Shown one piece after another: positions 1-10,700 of a DNA stretch of 64,000 nucleotides. A model generated the notes under the pieces. The model saw only the letters and a program-made list of their open reading frames with translations. It was not told the DNA's origin and searched no databases. The stretch covers positions 5,952,001-6,016,000 of the forward strand of contig OX442323.1 of NCBI GenBank assembly GCA_949358305.1, given 5' to 3'. The translations under genes were made by a program, and so were the position numbers. Within the stretch, counting starts at the first letter, position 1; every line of letters begins with the position of its first letter. The DNA comes from Strigamia acuminata (Eukaryota; Arthropoda; Chilopoda; Geophilomorpha; Linotaeniidae).

Positions 1-1450
1 TTCCCATCGATCGACGAAGGATCCGCGAGCAACAAAATATCGTTCAACGACGACTTGCCTCCGTCGTTGTCCAAATGCTCCGACACAAGAAATAGTGATT
101 TAAATGGCTTCGCCTTGCACCCGATGTCTACTAAAAAAAAACCAAGAAAATAATCAAAATAATCAAATTAATTAAAAAGCGCTCTCCCGACGTACCCAAA
201 GTAGCAACCAAGTGAACGCTCTTTTTAGCCGCCAAATTCCAAACAATAATCTAAACAAAAAATAATAATTTAAATCGATAAAACATCCGAATTTAAATTG
301 ATTAAATACTTGTCTGTCCATCGATATGGTGCACGCCATCGACCCAAAACCGGAAATATTAAAAATGATTCCGTTGTGCCTTGGACATTCCTTGTTCAAA
401 ACTTCCAACTGTTGCTCCAAATGTCGCTCCGACGATTCCTTCGACAAATCCATCGATAACAACTCCCCCCTGTCAAATAAATCAATTAAAACTCATTATT
501 TTGTCGATTCAAAGGGTTGTTCTTAAGAATCTTACTGATATCCGGAGCAGAATAGCGTTTCCAACTCGCTGCACCAGTAAAGCGTCGCCCATAATCGACT
601 CTTATTGCTCCGATGACCGGACGAAAATTTGGGGATATTATGCGTCGTGACAAGTTTTCCCTCGGAAACGTTCCATCGCCGCACCGTGGCATCTTTGCCG
701 CTAGACGCTGAGAATAGTTCGTTTAAACCGCCGGTTGTGAACCACGACAAACTCTGAATTTCGTCCTCATGGCGTCGCAATGCGTGCAAATGCGCGGGTA
801 AATTCAAGGCATTCAATACCAAAATCAAACCGTCGCGAAACCTATGTTCCAAATAATTAAAAACAATTTAAAACAATTTAAAAAAATAATCAAAAAACAA
901 TTAAAATTACCCAACAGCGAGGAGGTTTTGGACAAACGGCGAAAACGTGATGGCAGAAACTTTTCCCGATTTCTGAATTTCGTATTTCTTTACGCCGCCA
1001 TTCATGTACAGGCAAATCGTACCATTTTCGTCGCCACTTCCAATCAAATCGAAATTAAGCGGCGACCAATCGACGCAAGTGACTTTGTCCTGAAAAATTC
1101 AAAAAAATTGAATAAAAAAAATAGAAAAAAAATTGTCACATTTCGTTTTTTTTTACCTGATGTCCGTGGAACTGCTTCAATTCTACTCGGCAGTGGACGT
1201 TCCAGATGGTTACGGTTCCCTTTTCGGACACACAGACTAGTTCCGTCTGACTCGGCGAAAAGCGGACACCGACGACGCGGTCGTGGAGCGTACGTCCGTA
1301 CAAAACGCCGGTGTACGTCGGTGGATTTGTTGTCAAATTTAGTAGCGCGATATTTTCATTACTTCCAAATGCAAAAAGGCCATCGGCCGTGCAGTCGCTG
1401 ACCTTGCTGCAATTCCAGTTGGGCGAAGGAGCTAAACAAATTCCTTTCAT
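1..1450 (-). CDS. Gemin5: Gemin5, N-terminal WD40 part (5' exons, partial)
   Basis: Gemin5 is the snRNA-binding subunit of the SMN complex; its N-terminal WD40 propellers read the Sm site and the cap during cytoplasmic snRNP assembly. Six minus-strand exons join in frame: 1157-1450, 911-1089, 536-841, 310-469, 196-250 and 1-130. All inferred introns have GT-AG ends, and the exons give 276 residues before the window edge. The start MKGICLAPSPNWNCSK carries the family's typical PSPNW..C N-terminus. WD-type blade ends follow: GTVTIWNV, the DKVTCVDWSP start of the next blade, DATVRRWNV and SMDRQ-IIVWNL, the last spanning an intron. The 55 bp exon at 196-250 is short but needed for frame and for the WD motif. 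The ATG at 1450 is the first in frame. The rest of the roughly 1500-residue protein lies outside. Family assignment is strong; exon borders are by eye. Confidence 0.88.
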
Positions 1451-1560
1451 GATAAAGCTCGTGTGTTGTCGTCTTCAGGTAGCCATGTGTTACAGGTGTA
1501 CCTTTCACCGTTCGTCAGCTGTGCGCTTTACTCATTCGCAGATTGGCGCCAGTAAGAGCT

Positions 1561-2558
1561 GTTGCCATCTGGCGGCGTAAGTTTTAATTTCGGCACAAGG
1601 GTGGTAAATTTAAAAATGGTTTTTTATTTAACTTTTATAGAATAGGATCTGCCCTAGTTTTACCAAGGTTTTAATTAAATTACAGCTGCAGTTAAGTTTA
1701 TTATACATGTACATAAGTGTATACTTCATCTACTAGGTAGTAACGAGAGAAATTAAGTGTCAGGTTGAAAATACTTGTATACAAATTAAAATGATAAAAT
1801 AAAAATAAAAAAATAATTAATTACGTTAAAAGTTTTTATTTCTTGAAAAACCATTGAAAAATGAAAAACTTAAGAAATAAATATTTATTTACAAAATTTG
1901 CCGTGCTTTAGTGGCGTCTGGCGGCAAATCGTGAACAAACGCATATAAACCCAGAGATCCAGCGCTTTAATAATTAACAGCAACGTAAGTACAGCAATTT
2001 TATTTCATTTTAAAGAGCACCTCAGTCACAATATTTACACCATTATCTTGATTTTGGATAAAATTAAAAATGTACAACATGAAATACAGCAATAAATATT
2101 AGATTAATTGAATAAAACAATTAAAATTCGAATTAAATTACACAATATTCTTCACAACAACTTAAATTAAATAAAAAAAATACTTTATTACTAAACTGCT
2201 CGAAGATTGTGACCTTTTTCATTGCAGATTTATATAATTATCTGTACTTTTTAAATTTTTTTAAAGCCTGAATGCCATAAAAACGTCAATATAATAATAC
2301 CCTGTCTTGTTGTGATTTCACATTTATTGTCACTTCATCCCATAAAAATTATTTTTCATTGTCCACTTGATTAAACCACTAGTCTTTCGTCTGCTGCCCG
2401 TAAACGTATTAATCATCCGCTGTTTGCGCTCCTCCGGACTAATCTTCCACCGTTAGACGACGAAGACCACGCAGCGTCGAAGTTGTGTGGACTCTGTGCA
2501 GAGTTTCAAATTTACCGCCCTTGTGCCGAAATTGAAACTTACGCCGCCAGATGGCAAC
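1561..2558. mobile_element. 0.99 kb element bounded by ~52 bp inverted repeats
   Basis: The sequence at 1561-1612 is repeated in inverted orientation at 2507-2558 with few mismatches. The outer ends read GTTGCCATCTGGCGGCG. The interior is AT-rich, with no ORF that I recognise. On the minus strand a less AT-rich patch near 2380-2450 can be read as WKISPEERKQRM, unassigned. I see no clear target-site duplication, so the superfamily is unknown. The element lies between the Gemin5 start (111 bp from its left end) and the truncated ALG1 exon (15 bp from its right end). It therefore fills the Gemin5 upstream region and coincides with the ALG1 break. Confidence 0.6.
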
Positions 2559-2572
2559 ATATAGTATTATAC

Positions 2573-3435
2573 TCTCCGGAGAAACATCGATATTCCCGAG
2601 AAAGTTTGACTAATAATTCGTGTTTCGAGCGGAGATCGATCGGTTTGAAATGCAGCAGCGCTCTGTCCGGGAAATGTATCGCCCTGCAATCAACGTTAAT
2701 ATCATTTCCACAAACGTAAAACCGAAACTTTAAACCTACTTAATACTGTGATTAATCTTTTAATCCTCTTGCAATGCCTTGGATACGCACAAATGCGAAT
2801 CGCCCTTCTTTCCAAAATACATCTCGCACCATTTATAAAACCTAACAACAACATGATCATTACCTAACCCTAAACTGAGAATACTGTGACCATAATTGTG
2901 CCAATCAACAACGATTTGGCACGAACGAATTGTACTATAAAAACACAAAATCGCCATTGCAGGGACGGCAGGCGGATTCTAAAAAATACAAAAAATACAA
3001 AAATATCACGAAACAACAAGAAAAATACACACCAGGTGTGCAAAACTATGAAAACCAATTACTATCCCACCTGAACGAGTATTAAATTCGGTTTCTGGAC
3101 GACCGTGAGTGCAAATAAAAGAGCACAGGCTTGCCACATCACTTTAAGGCCGTACGCCATCAACCGAGGAACATCTACCGCGATAATTCAATAATTAAAT
3201 ACAATTGATTTATTTAGAAAATTGCTTGTGTACATTCGGTGAATAACGGAACGTCCTCCATGTAATGAAAATTAATTTTGTTGTCGTCCAGTAATTCTTG
3301 ACGTGGTTGGCTTTCAGCGTAGCCGATTATATCGACGATGAATCCGTGCTTTGACAACGACATTGCGTGGTTTTGCATCCGCGGACTGCGCCCAACGTCG
3401 CCGACCACGACGATGCAAACTCGTTTTGTTGACAT
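2573..3435 (-). pseudogene. Alg1: ALG1 beta-1,4-mannosyltransferase, truncated 5' part
   Basis: ALG1 adds the first mannose to GlcNAc2-PP-dolichol on the cytosolic face of the ER. Exons on the minus strand are 3234-3435, 3071-3174, about 2763-2978 and 2573-2683. Family motifs are clear: VVVGDVGRSPRMQNHAMSL at the N-terminus, NPPAVP after the second intron, then IVVDWHNYGHSI and FGKKGDSHLCVSKALQED, and AIHFPDRALLHFKPIDL in the last exon. Two faults stand out. First, the reading frame after ALQED meets TAA (2760-2762) with no GT donor before it. A GC-AG intron starting just after AAG GCA TT would keep frame but drops about ten conserved residues. Second, homology stops at about residue 215 of a protein usually 430-460 long, exactly where an inverted-repeat element begins. 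Nothing resembling the C-terminal glycosyltransferase half is seen before Gemin5. A broken copy is most likely; a functional short isoform or assembly error is possible. Confidence 0.75.
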
Positions 3436-4367
3436 TGCTGTGGCAGGTGTGGATCTAAATTGATGGAAAAATTCAATTTAGAATCAAATGCGTTGTTTTT
3501 AGGGATGAGTTTTATACTTTACATATTCAGACGAGATTTATTTGACGTTTGCGGTATTTATATATCATTAGATGACATCATATGGCGAGAAATATGCATT
3601 TATTAGCCGATTTCTGCCTGGCGAACTCACACGTGTACAACGACACATTCGCCAGCATCACTTTCAATCAAGACCCAGACAAATACGATCGATAAGTGTT
3701 GGCGTTAAAACCCGGAGTTAGACACAAAATTGAAGGAATTTTATCATTTATTCAGCACAATGCAGTCTTAGAAGAAACAATTTTTCTCAAAAGTCATAAA
3801 TAAAGCACGCAAAATGCAAAATTATTAATTTTATTTGTCATTTTAAAAAACATTCATTTTGTGTTTGTTCTTCTAGGGCACAGATTAGAAGGGCAACATA
3901 ATGTCATTTTGAGCCAAATTCTCATACAGATTGGCTGAAATTTAGTCAGGTCGTCCAACTCAACCATCTTTTTTATTTATTTGTAATCAGAGTGAATGTG
4001 AAACAACAGGTGGCCTCGAATCTACGATCGAAGTCACTTCAAGGATATCGTAGAACCCCATACAGGTTTTGAGGTTTCCGTACATGGCCTCGCCACCGTG
4101 TTTCCATAGGAACCCAGGTTTACATTTTATTTCCTACAGTTAATAAATCTAAATAAAAAAAATTTTCTATTTTATTTAAAATATTTAAAATATTTTACCG
4201 TATATATTTCTAAAATCTTTTAGGTCTAAAAAAATAATTAATGCTTATGCGGGATCACTATGACCGCGAGGTTTGGAAGAATTAGCGCGGGTTTTCTTCC
4301 CCCATCACGTTAGGTAACATATCGAAATCATTGAACCTTTCCCTCATTTTAACCTAATTTTTAACTA
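3436..4367. other. Intergenic interval between ALG1 fragment and MITE
   Basis: About 930 bp of AT-rich DNA with no recognisable gene. One 49-codon open frame starts at 3572 on the plus strand but resembles nothing I know. If the ALG1 fragment is transcribed its promoter would lie here, just right of 3435. I saw no clear core promoter motif. Confidence 0.5.
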
Positions 4368-4696
4368 CAGTCAGCGCACGGTATCTTGATGCTAAATTCG
4401 TATTGCGCATCCCATTCTGCGCAGACGATTTTCTAATTCTAGTTGTTGTTTAGCAGTATTAAGCCTATTATTAGGCCTATCAATGCTAAAATAAAGTAAA
4501 TAAACAACAATATTTTGGTCATACGGTGTGAATTAATTTTAATGATGAGTTTATTGTTGTTTATTTACTTTATTTTAGCATTATTAGGCCTAATAATAGG
4601 CTTAATACTGCTAAACAACAACTGGAATTAGAAAATCATCTGCGCAGAATGGGATGCGCAGTACGAATTTAGCATCAAGATACCGTGCGCTGACTG
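4368..4696. mobile_element. Palindromic TA-flanked MITE (Tc1/mariner-like)
   Basis: The left arm (4368-4512) and the right arm (4552-4696) are near-perfect reverse complements of about 145 bp, separated by a 39 bp loop. The ends read CAGTCAGCGCACGGTATC. A TA dinucleotide flanks each side (4366-4367 and 4697-4698), as expected for TA target-site duplication in the Tc1/mariner group. No coding capacity. The arms are well preserved, so the insertion is probably fairly young. It ends 55 bp before the POLD2 start codon and so must overlap its promoter or 5' leader. Confidence 0.85.
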
Positions 4697-4751
4697 TAGC
4701 ACCCAACACGACTAAACAATTCCTTACAGTGTTTCACAAACATCAGTCGCC

Positions 4752-7700
4752 ATGGAAGTGGACGAGGAACCAATATGTCGGAAGCACGGCTTCAAGTACG
4801 AAAACTGCAGCTCGCGATTTATTCTAAAGAAACGACGGTTTGCCCAACAATATTCGCAGTCGTATTTCGTGCGATTAATTCAAATGCGACCTCTCGTCGT
4901 TGCCAGAGCGCAGCAAAAGTGGGGTAAGTGTAAACTCCCGCCCGATTACCGCAAACATATGGAAGAAACGACGCGATTCAAATCCGAGTCGATCCACGTC
5001 CGTTTACGCGCCAAAATGATCTAAATCGATGTATTTTGTCTCTTTAGGACCCGATGTGCCAGTGAAAAAGCTGTCGGAATTATCCGCGGGTGAACGATGC
5101 GTTGTAACGGGCACGGTGTTCAAGATAATGCAATTAAAACCGAGCATTTTGAAAGAAATAAGCGCAGAAGTAATTATTTGAGTGTTTAAATCATTGAATG
5201 AATGGAATAATATATTTAAAAAAAAATGTTTTTTAGCATCATCTTATTCCACAACCGCCTCACACGAAATACGTGCACGATGAAGATCAACTTACGTTGG
5301 AAGATGAGCTGCAGAGAATTCCGTTGGTTGGTGATTTTGATGTCCATTCGATCGTCACGGGTGTGTATTTAATATTTTTATTTTTGTTGCACAATTTTAA
5401 ACAATACTAAATTTTATTTTCATAGTTTTATAGGTTTTTATTTTTTTTTTAACATAATTTTTTAGGTTTCTAACATTTTTTTTACATAAATTTATACATT
5501 TCTTGTAGACTTTGACCGATACCGGTATCGGTATCGGCTATCGGCCGATATTTCGGTATTCACCGATATCGGATCCGATATTTTTTGGCGTGGCCGATAC
5601 CGATATTGCAACGTTTCTAAAACGTATCGTTTTAGACTAAAACGATACGTTTTAGAAACGCTTTTGAAGCAGTGTAAATTATATACTGCTTCAAAAACAT
5701 TTCTAAAACATAAAATAAATTAGTAAACGCAATTTTAATTTAATTTTTTTTTATTTTGGGGGGTGGGGGGAAGGTCGGACATTTTAATTTTAATATCGGC
5801 GCAGGTATCGGTATCGGCCGATATTCGGTTGCCGATTATCGGTATCGGCGATACTGCAAAATATCGATATCGGTCAAAGTCTAATTTCTTGCATTGTTTA
5901 CATAATTTTATACATTTCTAACAGTTTTTTACCCAATTTTATAGGTTTAAAATATTTTTGTACATAATTTCATAGGTTTATAACATTTTTTTATATAACT
6001 TTATACGTTTCTAACATTTTTCTACATAACTTTGTACATTTCTAACATTGTTTACATAAATGCATTTCTAACATTGTTTACTTAAATACATTTCTAACAT
6101 TGTTTACATAAATGCATTTCTAACATTCAATACATAAATACATTTCTAACATTGTTTACATAAGTTTGTGTTTCTAACATTGTTTACATAATTTTATACA
6201 TTTTTAACAGTTTTTTACCTAATTTTATAGGTTTATAACATTTTTGTACATAATTTCATAGGTTTATAACATTTTTTATATAATTTTTTACATTTCTAAT
6301 AACATTTTTCTACATAACTTTGTACATTTTTAACATTGTTTACATAAATGCATTTCTAACATTGTTTACATAAATGCATTTCTAACATTGTTTACATAAA
6401 TACATTTCTAACATTGTTTACATAAATACATTTCTAACATTGTTAACATAATTTTATACATTTCTAACATTTTTTACATAAATACATTTCTAACATTTTT
6501 TACATAAATACATTTCTAACATTTTTTACATAAATACATTTCTAACATTGTTAACATAATTTTATACATTTCTAACATTTTTTACATAAATACATTTCTA
6601 ACATTGTTAACATAAATACATTTCTAACATTGTTAACATAATTTTATACATTTCTAACATTGTTTACATAATTTTATATATTTCTAACATTGTTTACATA
6701 AATTTATGGGTTTCTAACATTGTTTACATAATTTTGTACATTTCTAACAGTTTTTTACATAAATTTATAGGTTTATAACATTTTTATACATAATTTTATA
6801 CGTTACTAAATTTTTTTTACATAATTTTATAACATTTCCAGCTTTTTTCATTTTGTTTTAGGAATCATAATTGCAGTTCTCGGGAAGGCGGACGAAGATG
6901 GAAAATTTCTTGTGGAAGATTATTGTTTTGCCTGTTTACCCAAACAGGACCCTCTGCCTGAAATAAATGATGACATGTATAGACTATTTATACCGTTGAT
7001 TATTTGTATTTTTAATTTTATCTATTTTTTAAAATGCATTTAGATTCATTGCTTTGGTGTCCGGCCTCAATTTTGGTTCGTCGGCCGATTGTTTGTTTCC
7101 AATGCAATTGCTAGCTGACTTTGTCGGCGGCGATCTGGGCGACAGCACAAACGTGGAAAGCGCATCCGGAATAATTCGATTAATAATCGTCGGTAATTCA
7201 ATCAACCAGACCACGAGGGACAAATCACTCACGTCTCAAGTATTTCCCTCAAATTTGAAAATCAAATTTATTAATTTTTACATTTTTCTAATTTTCCAGG
7301 CTAAATACTTGACGAAAAACGCCCAAGCCGGGAGTGTAAACGCCGTGAAAAGCCTCGACGATTATCTCCAACAATTATGCGTAAATAAATTATTTGAACT
7401 AATTAAATAAATAATAAAAATGATCGATTTTTTAGTCTACGATCGAGGTGGACATCATGCCGGGCGAGAACGATCCGAGCAACTACATGTTACCGCAGCA
7501 ACCGCTGCACTCTTGCATGTTCCCGAAAGCGCGAAGATACAAAAGTTTTCAGGCGGTGACGAATCCGTACGAGGCGACCATCGCAGATCGAAGGTTCGGA
7601 AGCGACGATTAAAAATCTCCGAAGCGAATTGAATTATTTTTTTCTTTTTAGATTTCTCGGTTCGTCGGGCCAAGCGACCGACAACATTCGGTCGTACACC

Positions 7701-10700
7701 AAACTGGAACATTCCCTCGAACTAATGGAGAAAAGTTTAGAATGGGCTCATTTGGCGCCAACCGCTCCTGACACTTTAGGTAGAAAGCATTTTCCCCTTT
7801 AGCACGTTTTGATAATGAACTGACCAATAAAAGCGCGCCAGTTTAAGCAAAAACAGTTAGTTGTGCGAGTGATAAAAAGCTTAAATTTTTATTTGTTATG
7901 ACCCATGAAAAGTTTACGACGCTTCGGTATATCGAAGAGGGGTTTTGTAGTGAATTTTCATAAGCTTTTTGTGAAATGTGTTGCTAAATAACTATAAAGT
8001 TTAAACGTTGTGAATTATTCAGTCGTGTTGCATCCTTGACGGTTATGTTTTGCTGATAAAAAGCGAGTGGTGGATTGTGGAGTTCTCGAAATGGCTCACA
8101 ATCTCGTAATTAAGAGGCGGGGAATTGCGTATAATTTGGGCGGAATGGGGATGAATTAGAAATTAAAATGAGGTTATTATTTTTCGTTTGTTTGTTTGTG
8201 TAAATGTTATTGATAATCGTCGTGATTGACACTGGAACTGAGCCGCTTAACCGCAAATCAATCGCGTAATGGAAGTGTTAAGCTCATTACGCATGAAATT
8301 GATTTCACGGATTAAAAGTTCTTTGTCGAAATGCGATTGCATCAGCATTACATATCATATTACAAAAATGGAGGGCATCGATTCCGGTCAAAGCGGCTGG
8401 GTGCGAAAGCAGTTATAAGTTATATAACAGTTTCGGATGGTCGAATAAAGACGCAGATATGTGTATACGACACCTATTTTAAACGATGAAATGCTTTTGC
8501 CGCAAAATTGGTGATTTATATCACAAAATTGTTGATTTTTAACACAAAATTGATGATTTTTAACACAAAATTTGTGATTTTTATCACAAAATTTGTGATT
8601 TTTATCACAAAATTTGTGATTTTTATCACAAAATTTGTGATTTTTACCACAAAATTTGTGAATTTTACCCCAATTTGTGATTTTTACCACAAAAATCGCC
8701 GATTTTATGGTGACTTTAGTGACTCCTGGCACTTAATTCGACCCGGCGTTTATTGCGTGAATACCAGGTAACTTCTGGGCGCTTAATTGAGGACAGGCTT
8801 CTGTACGGACTAGGCCATAATTCGGAATTTTATGATATTTAATGAAAGTTATTTCGGAATTGAAGTTTTGGATCGATAAAACATTTCTTCCATTTATTTT
8901 TAAGGTTAATAATTTGACTTTTTGAATTTTTGCAGGTTGTTATCCGTATTACGAAACTGATCCGTTCATTATCCAGTCATGTCCACACGTTTACTTTATT
9001 GGAAATCAAAAATCCTACTCCACAACTGTGTATCGAGGTAAGGAATTTTCTCCGCGCGAAAAATTATATTGCCATTATATTTGTTTAGTTCGATATAATT
9101 TTAAGCGTTTGGATTTTTCAAGGTTATCTGTGCAGACATGACAAAGTTTATTCTTTTGCAACTGTTTAAACAGCTGTTGTAGATGATGTCAAGTTTTTTT
9201 TATTTTTTTATTTTAAATCTGTGTATATAAAAAATGGAAACCTGTATTGGCATTTTACGAGCGAATTTGGCTTTAAATATTTTATTTTATCGCTTCAGCG
9301 AGGTTTGATTGGAAGTTGGTATATTCCCCCCTCTTCTGATCGATTAAAATTTCATTTATATTTTGTGTCGATTGTAATAATTTTATTTGGGGGTGTAAAC
9401 GAATCAAGGGAGAAAAAAAGAATAATTTTATTAGTTGTTTATGATTTCCAACTTTTAGATCCCAATTTTATAAGGGAAATTGTATTACATAGTAATCAGT
9501 TGTTGGGATTGCATTTTTCCCCCGGTGTTAAGTTGATTTACGCCCAGTTTGCCCACTGTGCCTCCGTCGACAGATTGCTAGTGAGTGGCCAATGCACTCA
9601 CTACGTGTTTTTCCTTTAATTTTTGCCTGAAATTACGAGTTAAATGGTTAAGTTTGTGTAAAGCCACTTTATTTCTCGTCGGGAATAGCGCCGTTAATAT
9701 TAGAAAACGATTATGACGCTTTCGTTGTGAAAATTCTGACTTGTGTTTAAAAATGTATTTGTTTATCCACGCGAGATTTAAGCTAAAAACTAATGAGATA
9801 AAATTGACGGTGTTTGCGCTCTCGTGCATTAAAGTCGGCTGTTTGATTCGACATAAAAATACATTAAGTGCGTTCAGAGATTCGGTTTATATCGTTTATA
9901 ATTAGAATGCATTATATATTTAATGTACAGACAATATACTTAATTCCACTAAATGCCATGCATTTTTGAATGCAATATATTGTAAACTATATTTTTGAAC
10001 CGTTTGGGAAAGCAGTAAGGGCATTCAATAATACGATGATTATGCCACTAACATGTGCCCAATCGCATGAATAATCTTGACCTTTAAGCACTCGTGTCCG
10101 AACATCCGAAATGATCATTTCCACAGCTGTGGTCAGAAATTTAAATGACTGACAATGAAAAATGATTGCCCGAATCGAGTAAAGTCGATCCCGGACAACC
10201 AAAAGTGGCATAATCTCGCAAAAATATTGGATAATCGGGTGATTAGAATTAATTTTCCGAGTCGAATTTGCATCGATTTAAAGGGAGATGAAATGTCGGT
10301 TGCTTAATTGATTTCATCCCCCCCCCCCCCTTTGTTCGATGTCATGCCGGAATCGATTCGATCGTGACATTTGTGAACTAGAATAAATGCTGGTCGGAAA
10401 ACACGCGTAAAAGCCACAAGACCAAGCATTTGTCTCTGCAGTCAGCTGGTTGGGAGTTGGCAACAGCAGGTGCATTTATTTATTTCTTGCCAGTTTTATC
10501 GAGACTTTTGAGGAAGTGCGAGTCGTTTCCTCAAGATATTTCTGCCTATCACTGGTCTCATTTCGCCATAACCGTTTCTTCCTTACTCGTATGAATAAAT
10601 CTTAATGAATGAAAGGAAAAAGAAATTTTCTTTGCAGACGGATTAGGAATTGCACGATTAATTTGTGGAAATTAATCGTGGGATTTAATCCGATCGTTCT

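Noticed and set aside
844-1401. 185-codon plus-strand ORF
   Set aside because: Antisense to Gemin5 exons and introns; low-complexity start and no recognisable domain.
3572-3721. Short plus-strand ORF (about 49 codons)
   Set aside because: No homology recognised, no flanking gene signals.
8388-8732. 114-codon minus-strand ORF with a KNHKFCD repeat
   Set aside because: It is only the translation of a 21-bp intronic tandem array; 21 is a multiple of three, so the frame stays open by chance.
9221-9619. 132-codon plus-strand ORF in the POLD2 intron
   Set aside because: No recognisable motif, hydrophobic AT-rich composition, no splice or start context that stands out.
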